The position numbers and the translations under genes were made by a program. The notes under the pieces are model-generated. The model was not told the DNA's origin. It searched no databases and worked only from the letters and a program-made list of their open reading frames with translations. DNA of 64,000 nt from Sarcocystis neurona (lineage: Eukaryota; Apicomplexa; Conoidasida; Eucoccidiorida; Sarcocystidae): assembly GCA_000727475.1 (NCBI GenBank), contig KL647309.1, forward strand, positions 588,005 through 652,004, given 5' to 3'. Below, piece by piece: positions 10,093 to 21,023 of this stretch; position 1 is the first letter of the stretch; each line of letters opens with the position of its first letter.

Positions 10093-12300
10093 TCGGCACC
10101 GCAGTTGGCCAGCTGCTCGCTGGGAAGCACACAAAACGCACGACTAGCAGCTGCTACTGCGCCTGTTGCGGGGGAGCCAAGCAGAAATAGCTAGCAAGGC
10201 ATCATGCCTTCCACAGCTACGCAAAGCAAGAAAGCTGCGTAGCGGTGTCGGGCGTTTCCGGGTTTGAGGGGCGTAACCGTGTACTGCAGCCCTTGGACGA
10301 GATTCCGCGGTGTACCGTACTCGCAGCAGGACCCGGGCCTGCCGCACTACACACCTAGGGAGATACACCACTATATATTATACTTACGTAGATACCTATG
10401 TAGAAAGAACCTGGCGGTACTCCGCCTGTGTCGCTGAAATAGATACAGTAGCGTGTGTCATCGCTCTGTACGGGTACTCAAGCGACCGGACACGAAATCA
10501 GGGTTCACGTCATTTCCGGTTGAGCAAGCGAACCGCCGGGCGGATAAACTTATTTGTTGAAATTGCACAGCATTAATTCCAGCAGAGGAAAGGTTTCACT
10601 GGGCAGTATGGCCGACAAATTTGCCCTGTGCTGCAAAGTCGATTCCCGATGTGAGGAAATCGCAAAGTGCGGCTCTCATTTGTATCTTAATTATTCAGTC
10701 CAGCTACCTGCGAGAGTATGCGACGTAGTGTTACTGTTCTGCGCAAAGGGTAGAACTGTACTCATCAACTTGACTATACTTTTGTAACATCGTCTGCTTG
10801 GCGGCACCCACACGACAAACGCGCGCAAACACAAGCATCTATCTACGTATACCAGTGTGCACTGTGTGCTTGACTCTACTAATACACGCATGTGTACGTA
10901 TGTGCTCGCACAACAATGACAATGTGTTACGCATAACTGCGGATTTGCTCAGAACGTAAGGAAAACTGCGAAAAAATGTCGCCGCGCGTATGAACGGTCA
11001 AAAATAGGGAATGTTGACACGTGGTTAATTTTGCTTATAAATGGGAGTCTCTTCTGTGTAAGCTGAGTCAGAATCGTCCCAAGTTCAAATCGTCTCGTCG
11101 CAACGGCAACGTTCTGTCACAGGCGTTAATTAGAATTCAGATGGCAGCTGATGTGCCTCACCCTCACATCATACCGATTACCCATGTTGAGTGTAGCTGC
11201 TCGTGTAAAGCAAACCTATTCGACGCCGCCTGCTCACAAGCACACTTAGATACGCATGCCTGCGTATACGAACATAGGTGCTTGTCCGCCCGATATCTCG
11301 AGCCTCAGTTTCTTACATGTGTACCAGGTAACGGGCTCGAAAACCGTCCAGTGGTCCGCCTTCTTGTACACCAGGAGCTGGAGTCGTCTCAGAGTATGCG
11401 TGTCCCCATGGGTAGGGCATATACCCGGGGCTGCAGAGCAGAGCCTTCGTGTCTTGAATCTTTTGGACTACCTGCCTGCGCAGAACGAAGGCAAATGTTA
11501 AGCGCTTCTCCTCGCCTCTCAGTGTGCTATCTCCTGCGCTGCTGCCTCCAAGTTATGCAGACTCAGGCTCGCCTACAATTTGTAGCAGGTGCTTGGCCTT
11601 ACAAGATGCCGAAGTACTCCATTGTCCGCTTACAAGCATAACTGACACTCACCGCTCTGAAGCAGCGGAACAAAGCGCGTTCCGCCTGAATGACCTTTCA
11701 CATGCAGATCAACCAGACATACGTGTTGTTGACCCTCGCTGAGGATTGCACGAGGCCATTCACTTGATCAGGAGAGGCCAGGTCTTGTGGCCACCTCTTT
11801 CAGTCCAGCGCAGAAGGCCCCTTACAAAGGCGCACTCTCGATATATCTGCTTGTGGGGCACTCGATGAAGTTTCACCCAGAAAGCTGTCGTTGACACTAG
11901 CAAAGCGGATGCTGACGAGTTCCACGCTCCCCACCTTTTCTGAAGGCGCGCTCTCTTCAGCTTCTGTAAAAATACACGAGATAGTCACAGCTGTGAGTAG
12001 ACCTTAGCTTTCTGTAGGTAGTGTGCCCTCGTTACCTTAGATCCATCCTGTTTCGCCATGGTCACTCCCTGTCGTTGAAGTCCAGCCATGGGAGTATATC
12101 ACACAGACTTTCTGCTGGTGCGTTACCCAGTGCTTTGTTCAAGAGCAACAATCCAGCAGTGACTACTGTGCTTGCTGTGGACGTTACTTTACTGTGTCCC
12201 CTTCCGTCCGTCCACATGTGCTGCCGCACTTACTAGTACGCCCAGTTTGTCCGTCACACAGTTTGCCCGTCACCCCTTTTGTCCTCTGCCTCTTACATTT
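10093..12300. other. Intergenic; one possible exon on the minus strand
   Basis: Most of this stretch shows nothing. One segment, about 11963-11836 on the minus strand, follows a strong acceptor (GTGTATTTTTACAG) and is open with protein-like composition (EAEESAPSEKVGS, then VNDSFLGETSSSAP). It could be an exon upstream of the small membrane protein at 9763, or a UTR of the SET gene. I could not find a partner exon with matching phase, so it is not called as a gene. Plus-strand frames such as 11021-11641 look random. Confidence 0.3.
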
Positions 12301-15300
12301 TCACTCCATCAAAGCCCAATACAGATTATCATAGCTTGTAAAAATTTCCTCTCCAGCTTTAATGTCCCGTGTCGCCACTACGTACACTCGATCTCGTGCG
12401 CGCTTCTTGTCATAAACAACTTGAAATCGTGCCCCAATTCCCGGGCCCCTACGACCATCGGCGTACCATCTGCCATCATTCACAAACGCACCCGCCGCTC
12501 CATAAAGAAACGGCAATCTATACCCAACAAGATACTGATGCTGCATGCCCACGCGCATAACATGCGTCGACGTTCCCATACTGCGAAGCAGCATTGCAAC
12601 TTTTCTGTCCACGCACAGTCCACTGTATTCGCTGATGCGGCTGCGGGCGCTAAAGGGTCTCACCGCGTATAAACCTAGACCGCTGCCTCTTCCCAAAGAA
12701 GACTGAGCCACAGCGAGTCCGCATCCAATCGACGGTAGCAGAAGCGGGCTGCTGAACCCTGACAATTTGTTTAAAAAACGGTCACGACGAGTAGGCAAGG
12801 CGTACCCGACATGTCTTTTTCCACCTGAGGCAGAACTGTTGTGGCACACGGTACATAAAAGGCGGTGACTTTTATCTGTGATAAGCGGGCGCTGAAAATG
12901 AGGATGAACTTCAGCGTGCACGACTTGCACTTGGGGGACACCGGTACTACGCACCTCTCCTGTCATTCCCGGGGTCTCAGTATTTGTCTTGTGAGCTGTT
13001 ATGGAGGTAAGTGAATACCCACATGATGCGTGTTTTTCCTGCTGTGAACCCCTTTTGTAAAGGGACGGCCCATCAGAAAATGAGTTATCCTCTTCTTGGT
13101 GTATTTTTTGTGGCCTCGGCTCCTCGAAAAGTACGTGTGTCCTCCCTTGTACAGTGGCAGCAGTAGCACCCACCTTGTGAACTCGAGGTTGCCTCTCCGG
13201 TGTTGCTTTCCACTTTACAACACTAGATGCCTTCTCTGAAGCTACGTATGATTTTGTTGCAGCACATGTATGCTGAGCGTTACCCGAGCCTGTTGGAACG
13301 TGCTGCGAAAGCGAATTCTCCATGACAATCGCGTTCCTTTCGTCGGCAAAGTCACACATCACCTGCCGCCCTGGGATCAATAATGATGTTCGGTGCAACA
13401 CGGTCTCCGTCTGCTTCCGCGCATCGCCCTCCGCTGACCTGGGCACACCGTTCACTCGCTGTTCGAATTCTGAAGGGCCTCCTCTGCAACACGTGTCATG
13501 TGGCTTTCTGAGCCGAGTGTCACTGTGGGGCTCCGTACGATGGATCCAGTCCATGAAAACCGTAGCGCGGCCAGCTTGCTTGTCACCCCATGCGCGTTTG
13601 TCCTTTACCAGCCGAGGTGCTCGACGCGGCAGCCACGGGCTACAACAGACACACTGGAAGAGGTCTCCGCCTTCAATCAAACAGCAATCTTTCGCTGCTT
13701 TGTGGCAGTGAGTTCGCTGGCGCCAATAAAAACCGTCGCGTTCCTTGCCCTCGCCTTCTCTCCGGCTGCCCGTGTGTGCGGTTTCTAAAACTTTATCTGT
13801 CGACCTGATATGGTGTCCGTGAGTCTTAGTAGCACAAGTCTTGCAAGGGTGGATATTACCCTGCACCAGCCCGGCAGGAGGCGGGATGCTGTCATTTGAA
13901 GACACTATATCCGTAAACGCCCGGGAAGAACACGATCCCGACACGCACGGTGAGCGTGATTCACAGTCCTGATTATCAGATGTCCTTTCAGGAAATATTA
14001 TTCTCTTGCAGTCACCAGTCCCCAACAGCTCGTGTGGAACGATATGGTATGTCCTGCTGGTATGATGGAATCCACGCCTTTTCTTGGGCGGCGTCGGAGG
14101 CCAGCAAGGGTTCGTGAAGGCCGACGCTGGCGGCAGTAGTGGCAGTAGAAGATATGGATTCACAAAAAGACAGCTTTTACAAGCGTCAGGCAGCCCAGCG
14201 TGTTGCTCCAACAGTCCTTCAGAAGTGAGCGATGCTTCCGATAAATGCGGGTTTCGCTGTGAAAGGTTCGGCAGCCAGTCTTCTGGGCCTGCATAGCTCG
14301 TCCATACAGTCAACGACGGCGGATTTCTCTCCCGAAGCGACTTTTCCGCAACCATCTCCTTTAATGAATAGCTCTGCCTCACACGGCAAAGCGTAGCCGG
14401 GGGCAGCTCCTTTGCAGCCAAGGTCGTGATGAGTCCCTGACGTCGGGTGTGAGGACCCGCAGTTTCTCGACAGTGTCTCTTTAAAACTTCAACAGAAGAA
14501 CTCGCTTCGGTGCTACGACGCCGGGTGCGGTCGGGCGTCACACATACGCTTGCTGCGTTGATGCGGAAGCTTCCCCTATTCAGAGGGCAGCGTGCGACGC
14601 TCGGTGTAAGCACGCTATTGTGCCCCTTCAACAACTGCAGTGGACACACTTGGGGTGACCTCTGGAAGGAAAAGGAGTGTCCCGGCACTGAGGGGCTGTG
14701 GAGGGGCAAATCTGGCAGTGACTGATCACAATCCTCTGTAAGCATGCAACTGCTGTCCTCCGTCGTATACATCCGGTTGTGGGCAGCTGGGGATTCTTCT
14801 TTGACCGCCCTCCTGTTAACATTTGAAGTGACTTCCTGACTACCTGCCATTTCTTCGTTTGGTGCAGGCAGCCGGGCAGAGCACGAGACTCCAGGTGATT
14901 GGGTTCGAAGGGCAGACAATAGTGGTTTCACCGGAGGAGGCCAGCTCTCGTCAAAGTTGCAAGTGTTGGTGGCAGGCAGGGCTGTAGAACGTGGTGCTGC
15001 TGAGGTAGGCGCTGGAGTGGAGTAAAGGATTCGCCGTTTCCTCCAGACCAGCCGATGCTCCGCCTGTTCAGCAGTGTTCCTGGAGTGTGCAATCTTTTGT
15101 TCTTCTGGTGCGAAGTATTTTCGGATTTTGTCCTTTGGCAGTCTCGGTGCAAATATTGCTTGTTCCATGTTGTCAGAAATGCTACACGCTTGGAATTCAT
15201 TTCCCGCCATTCGTGCAGGTCGACCACACTTGCTCCCTTCTGCTCTTTGCCTGTGGCTGCTGCCTGCACTGCAGCTGCGCTTCCTTCTTCTTGGTTCACG

Positions 15301-15351
15301 TATTTGCACCTTGTTGGATAGCAAGGTATTGCGCGTAGTTTGACACTCCAT
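12301..15351 (-). CDS. SET-domain protein, probable protein lysine methyltransferase
   Basis: One uninterrupted frame of 1016 residues starts at an ATG at 15351. The first 860 or so residues are mostly disordered, basic and Ser/Pro-rich, with a few Cys pairs (CKTCATKTHGHH, CTVCHNSS) that are too isolated to call zinc fingers. The C-terminus is a SET domain from about residue 880 to the end. GRGSGLGLYAV is the cofactor-binding Gly motif, ISEYSG a core strand, and VVATRDIKAGEEIFTSYDNL followed by YW is the C-terminal catalytic strand with the usual Tyr. SET enzymes transfer a methyl group from S-adenosylmethionine to lysine, often in histones. The usual NHSCxPN loop is replaced by GAFVNDGR, so the His is missing; activity is therefore uncertain. 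There is no post-SET Cys cluster, and the protein ends four residues after the YW. The substrate cannot be inferred. Confidence 0.85.
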   Translation of the reverse strand: MECQTTRNTLLSNKVQIREPRRRKRSCSAGSSHRQRAEGSKCGRPARMAGNEFQACSISDNMEQAIFAPRLPKDKIRKYFAPEEQKIAHSRNTAEQAEHRLVWRKRRILYSTPAPTSAAPRSTALPATNTCNFDESWPPPVKPLLSALRTQSPGVSCSARLPAPNEEMAGSQEVTSNVNRRAVKEESPAAHNRMYTTEDSSCMLTEDCDQSLPDLPLHSPSVPGHSFSFQRSPQVCPLQLLKGHNSVLTPSVARCPLNRGSFRINAASVCVTPDRTRRRSTEASSSVEVLKRHCRETAGPHTRRQGLITTLAAKELPPATLCRVRQSYSLKEMVAEKSLRERNPPSLTVWTSYAGPEDWLPNLSQRNPHLSEASLTSEGLLEQHAGLPDACKSCLFVNPYLLLPLLPPASAFTNPCWPPTPPKKRRGFHHTSRTYHIVPHELLGTGDCKRIIFPERTSDNQDCESRSPCVSGSCSSRAFTDIVSSNDSIPPPAGLVQGNIHPCKTCATKTHGHHIRSTDKVLETAHTGSRREGEGKERDGFYWRQRTHCHKAAKDCCLIEGGDLFQCVCCSPWLPRRAPRLVKDKRAWGDKQAGRATVFMDWIHRTEPHSDTRLRKPHDTCCRGGPSEFEQRVNGVPRSAEGDARKQTETVLHRTSLLIPGRQVMCDFADERNAIVMENSLSQHVPTGSGNAQHTCAATKSYVASEKASSVVKWKATPERQPRVHKVGATAATVQGRTHVLFEEPRPQKIHQEEDNSFSDGPSLYKRGSQQEKHASCGYSLTSITAHKTNTETPGMTGEVRSTGVPQVQVVHAEVHPHFQRPLITDKSHRLLCTVCHNSSASGGKRHVGYALPTRRDRFLNKLSGFSSPLLLPSIGCGLAVAQSSLGRGSGLGLYAVRPFSARSRISEYSGLCVDRKVAMLLRSMGTSTHVMRVGMQHQYLVGYRLPFLYGAAGAFVNDGRWYADGRRGPGIGARFQVVYDKKRARDRVYVVATRDIKAGEEIFTSYDNLYWALME

Positions 15352-18300
15352 ATCAGATGAAATCAGCGCACGACGTCTACCTGGGAAATTCAGTGTCGCA
15401 AAAGAGTTCGCTTGTTGACCACTTTTGAAAATTGTTCTTCACGTGCGCCGTTGCTGCAGTCTGCCCCTCTTTACAAAAACTGCACCGTCGACCGCCCTGA
15501 GAACTAGTAGATTACGGAGAGTCTGCGGCGCGCTCCGAGATAGGCGCGCTGTTTTAACGTCTGGCTAACGATAAGCGCATGTTCCATTAGCATGCAAACA
15601 GATTTTTTGCCCTTGTGGCGGGAAACAGCGGGTGATACCGCCGTCAGCCAGTCATTCGTACCGTGCCTCGAGCCGACAATTACGTCTACGGTCCAGATTG
15701 TAGCTTTACGGCTGTTGAAATGAAGAAATGTCACCCGAGAAAGGCGTCCTGCGTCACGGGTAGAAAACAGTCACTCATGTGCAAGTCGTTAGATATGCGT
15801 TCAAAATTGACTGTAGCGCTCAACTCAAACACCAGGTCTATCTTCGGCTGGCACTCTTCTAACATAACAGCGAAAGATGGGCTCAACCTCCGTCCACTCG
15901 CCCTCTTTATACGCAACTGCAGAGGAGGCGTCACGAGAGGCGGTCGGCACCAGATTCGTACTCGTTACCAGTGCAGGTTCCGATACTCGAGACGACAGCT
16001 TAAAAAAAAATGGACGGTGTCAGTATCTTTCGGTCATTACCTAAAAAAACTCACCAAGAGCACAGTATGCACACCTGTCACATGGGCTTCAAAATGGCGT
16101 ATGGTGTTGTGTCTCAAAGAAGGGACACTAGAAGCTTCCTCATCGCGTCAGCGACAACGGAGAATGCCAAGATTGTAAGGGTACAAGAGTTCAGTCACAT
16201 GGTCTCGTTGAAATTGTAACGTAGGCCTGACAGTACACGGATACTGAAGGCGGAAGCGCCAAACAACTCTCTGTGACTGGAGCTATTGGGAACTTTGAAC
16301 TGAAACGGGAGGAACTCTTCGTGCTGACGGAAACTCTGCAGCCGGAGCCGCTTTAGCCTTCGCTACGCGGTATCTTTCGTCGCCGTGTCACTCCGTGTTT
16401 TGGGATGCCGGTACAACGCGTGGAGCGTAGCGATTGTATCACGTTCCATTCTAACCTTCAAATACATGGTGATTTCAGAGAGCCCTTAAACGGCAAGGCT
16501 CAAGACTGTTTCCTCATGTGTATAGTTTGTATGCAAAGGGACCATACGGTCTCGATTGCGGACTTTTTATGGGGTATTAAAATTCTTGTACACTACCCCA
16601 AGCATTTGCATAAAAAAAGCCTTCTACGACGTGTGTGAAGTTATTCGCATGAGCGCGTTCCTCCCCGCGAAAAGGTGAGGTTGTACGGCGGCATCTCAGA
16701 GCCCGCACACACGCGTGTACGCGGACTGCGCATCACCACTAGGCGTCCCCCCAGCTCGCATCCAAGAGAGAGAACGAGGATTCTCACACTGCTTCACTGC
16801 AGCTTTGGCTATCCATTTGTGTTTTTCTGAGGCAGCTCTGACACAAAGATTGAATCGCACAGGCTTTGACCTCTATATTTTACAAGCTATCTTACGATAG
16901 CAACGAATATGCATGCAGTATGCAATTTGCTCCAGGGAAGTGCCAAAAAGCCTTTCCCCAGTACATTACGAACACTGCCAGGGAAAATGTGATTCTGCTG
17001 TACTTACCCGTACATCTGTGGAAAAAGAGAGATAGAGTATTGCTCGCTTGGAACATTGAAAGATATTCAAAACACTCGTTTCGATGCTCGCGCGTGGAAG
17101 CAGCCGCTCGTTGACACATCCCACCCATTCCTCAACGCGGGGCCATTTCTCTTCCACATTGGAAGCAAACACGATCGACGTGTGGAAAAGTGACTAGTTC
17201 CTCTTAATACAAGTGTTACGCCGCATAGAACACGTGAAACGCGCCGTGAATCGTGGCTGGTTACGTCTGAGCCTCCTCCACGCGCGCATTAGGTCTCCCA
17301 GGTGTGAACCATGTCCACTCAGACTGTGAAGAGCAACTGGGCATACATAATCACGAATTCAACGAGTGCGCGACCGCTAGAAGAAAGATCGAATTCTAAC
17401 GAGGTCGGAGGGGCCCCCGCATCTGACTGGTTTTCTGTGCGATGTAAACGGTCAGTCTTGCGTCGTGATCTTCCTTCACGGAACACGTTGCATACTTCCT
17501 ATGTCTAACGTCGCACGCTGACTTAAAGTTGGAGCGGCGGGAGATCCATTCGTGCTTCTATCTTCCTGCTTCGTTGTGCACAGTGGGGCGGCATCAACTA
17601 CGCAGCTCTTGCGACCAACAGAAGACAAACTGCTTAGATACGCGCAATAATTCCTGTATAGCCGTGGCCCCCAATTACATGAGACGTCCGCGCCCTTCAT
17701 CGGGTAAGACGATTGCGAATCCCTGGAAGGCGAATAGATGTGAAATGGACTGTGCACAGTATACACTCGTGTCTGGGTTCCACTTCGGGCGAAGCATTTT
17801 CCGCTACGCAGCATTTCTGCGGTAGTAGCACCCAAATATCCTTCACCGCAGATGCATCGTGCGAGGGCGCAGCCCTGCACGTGTGGTAAGTTTCGAGTCA
17901 AGAAAAATATTCACAGGTCCATGCAAACAGCACTGTCGCGTATCACCAGTTCTCTGTAAATGCAGCGCTACCATGCAACTCTACTTTGTATAGGACCGTC
18001 GAGCGAGAATCGGAGGAGTTAAGGTACACAGGCTTGATGTGTCTGCTGGGGTTTTTCCGAAGCCTGTTAGAATCCACTTTTGACATGAACGCGGCAGGCA
18101 GAAGGGATAGCAGACATTTGTCACATCAAATGTTTGAGCATTCTCCGCCATATGCAGCCAGAAAGTGCGATGTGTGGGCGTTTGGCTATAGAGTAATGTC
18201 GACTCGAATTATGCTTGTTGTACAGAAGGAAGCAGGTGGAACAAGTTGTTTCTGAATAACGTGAACACTCAGTGGAGACGTTGTGACGGAAACGGTTACT

Positions 18301-21023
18301 GCACGTACGAGATCCCCTACGGGGGTCCCTCTCTGGAAGGTGACTGACGTAAATAAATGGTTTTTAGCATTTTACCATGCGAACACACAGTGGTGTATGC
18401 ATGCGTATAATTATATACATCCGTACTTTTATACCTAACGGTTCCGTGCTTAGAGGACAACGGAAGTACGTACACACTTTGCTGGGTCTGTTCATATGGA
18501 CAGGTATGCGTGCGTGTCCATATATTTAGTTGTAGGCACGCGTGCATACACGCGTGGAGGCCTTGAACGCATTCACATTCATATCCTATAGATACACGAA
18601 CACTGCGGTGTCCCTCGCTGTTCTGAGCCAACATAGACAGATACATGCACAAGCAGTGAAGTGCTGGGCGTCTACAAAAATGCTGTCCAGTCGACAAAAA
18701 AACGGGAAAAGGCAAGAGTGATGTTAAATTAAAGGCCCAGCGTGGACTGATTACAGGCGAATTACCGTGGATGGAGTAGTAGTGAGATGTGGTTTTGTGG
18801 TCGACGTTGTGCGGTAGCCGCTGTCAGGGGAGCACACGGGACGCAAGCGTCAGGAACCCGGCGTTTTGCTTCAGCTTTGTGGATGCACACGCATGGTTAC
18901 GCCACCGTTTCCGAAGAACGTCGAGTATCAGAAATCACACTTAGATTATTCTACGGCGTCGTTCCGTAGTAAGCGGTCGCCGACTGAATTTTTACCTGAG
19001 CTACCCTCTGATGAGCTAAGGCCTGTACGGAAATTGGTTCGTGAGTGGTCGTTCGACCGCCTCGTGCATGCATAACAAGGGAACTCGTCACAAAACTGTA
19101 TCCCTTGAAATGTTTCTAAAAACACTGTGTGTGGCATTTCCTACGGATTTTGTGCTCGTAGTGCTGATGCAAATCAACCTCGCACCACGGCGAAGCACTC
19201 CGCACGCGCTACACACAGGCGCTGACGGCCGAGTACCCAAGTTCCCTAGTTACGGATCATTGTGTTTTACGCTGTTGTGGTTTTGCTTAACCTGGACTCG
19301 TGTATGGCACAATCCCAACGACTTTTTCCCGCCGTTGTAATCTTGAAGAGGCCCTCCTTTTGCGAACGCGATATCCGTGGTTACTCGCCGCAAACCAGTT
19401 ATGCTCTTCAGTGCGCCAGGTCGCAAAGCTCACACCGGAGCCGCCTCCACGCCAAAGTGTACCTTTATTCGGTACACGTCACCTCTTTTTACGGGATGCA
19501 AGTAAACACTCCGTATGCCCCACGTACGTGAAATTTACAGTGTCATTGCACTGGATACATTACCTGCACCAGATTAACACCTTCTTTTGGGGCACAAGTG
19601 AACATTACTTGCATATCATTTATGTGGAACGAAGAGTGTCATTGCACTGGATACACTGTCCGCACCGGAGGCAAAGCGGCGCGAAAAAGCTGTTGTCAGC
19701 GGCATTTGAAGATCTTCCCCGCTTGAGGGGACGGGAAGAAACAGCGACGACGCGCGCATGCAAGCCGGTCGCAAAAACGCTGCAGGTCAGCGTTTGATGT
19801 AGCTGCATTACGCAGTCGAAAATCGATTTTACATTCGGCCGCGCGAAAGGTATCTCCCTTTTTAGAACGCCGCACGCAAGGGGGCCGCGCCTGCTGTGCT
19901 TGCCCAACGCAAGGCACTTGCGGGAGCGGGTATTATTGGGATGTACACATCGCCGTGTACATCCAGTCACAATCTGTGCCGCGCAGTTGCGGGGGTAACC
20001 GCGTTTTCGAAGGAAGGCTTCAGTTCGTGAAGCCTCAAAATTTTCATGGGGCCCGTGGGTGGTGGCAGGAGCTGTCTCTGGCGAGTATAGCGTCGGCAGC
20101 GGAAAACTCCAAGCGTTATGCATTCGTACACGAAGAACGTGGAATCTATTTGCCAGCAAACAGAGGTGATGCAATATGACGAAAGTGGAATGATTACAAC
20201 ATGCAGAAGGGGGTTAGTGTCGTCAGTTACAGCACCGCTTGGAAAATTGCTGTTGCCAATACACGACGCCACTGATACACGCGTTGCCGCCAGCGTGCGT
20301 GGCGCTCAATTTCCACGCACAGCTCCTTTTGGAATACGGTGAAACGCCGTCCTCTTCTGTAGCGTCCTCCACCCCGTCATTTTATCCGAAGACTTGTCTT
20401 GTGATAATAGTTTTGATTACCGTGCTTTTCTGAAGGACGAGATCTTTCTGGGGGACTCTCAGTGTAGTAACGTGCGCGGCAGACCACCACTAACCAATGG
20501 GTCACCTGTCATACATAGGTATTTCCTGTGTACAGTAGTCTGCCCTACATGTCAGGAAGTGGTCAGTTGTTCGTTCTGCCGAAAATCTGTTGGTGACGCG
20601 CATTGGCTCTTGAGGTGTCGCAAGGTAGGTGTGATCCTTTTTGGTTGGAGGCGTCGCCTTCGAACTGATCGACGGCCAAGTCGTTCAATGAAGGGCGTAC
20701 TGCGATCCGACAGTTCCCGCTTCACGTCGTAGGTGGTTTACGACCTGTCGTCGCTAGTGACAGCCAGTCTTGTGAGGCACATTGGCTCTGTGTGAATCCG
20801 TCTCGAAACAGGCGGAGATGCGCAAAACTCTAAGTACACGCGCTCTGCGGAGAAGCGGCCACACATACGCGCGCATACGGACACAGACAGGTAGATGCCT
20901 ACCTGCAGGAGAGATGCTCCAAGTGCCCCCTGTCCACTTAAATCGATTTAAAGTAGGGCTGAAATGTTCTTAACCGGGCCCTGACGCGACGAAACTTCAC
21001 AAAGGTCGTATGGTGGATAGAAA
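15352..21023. other. Long intergenic stretch between two divergent genes
   Basis: The 5.7 kb separates the start of the SET gene (minus) from the start of the CDK gene (plus), so it must hold both promoters and 5' UTRs. All frames here are short with random composition. Features seen are a TA/CA-rich zone near 18390-18560 and a diverged tandem repeat near 19500-19690. UTRs, non-coding RNA or unrecognised small exons are possible but not demonstrable. Confidence 0.5.
19500..19690. repeat. Two-copy diverged tandem repeat, period about 96 bp
   Basis: AGTGTCATTGCACTGGATAC is present identically at 19539 and at 19635. The flanks are also similar: GCAAGTAAACACTC... and ACAAGTGAACATTA... upstream, TACCTGCACCAG and TGTCCGCACCGG downstream. 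This is a local duplication that has since diverged. It lies in intergenic DNA and encodes nothing I can support. Confidence 0.7.

Noticed and set aside
11021..11641. 206-codon plus-strand frame
   Set aside because: Cys/Leu/Arg-rich random composition, no domain, no splice context.
19620..20174. 184-codon minus-strand frame in the long intergenic region
   Set aside because: Random composition, overlaps the 96-bp tandem repeat and shows no ordered segment.
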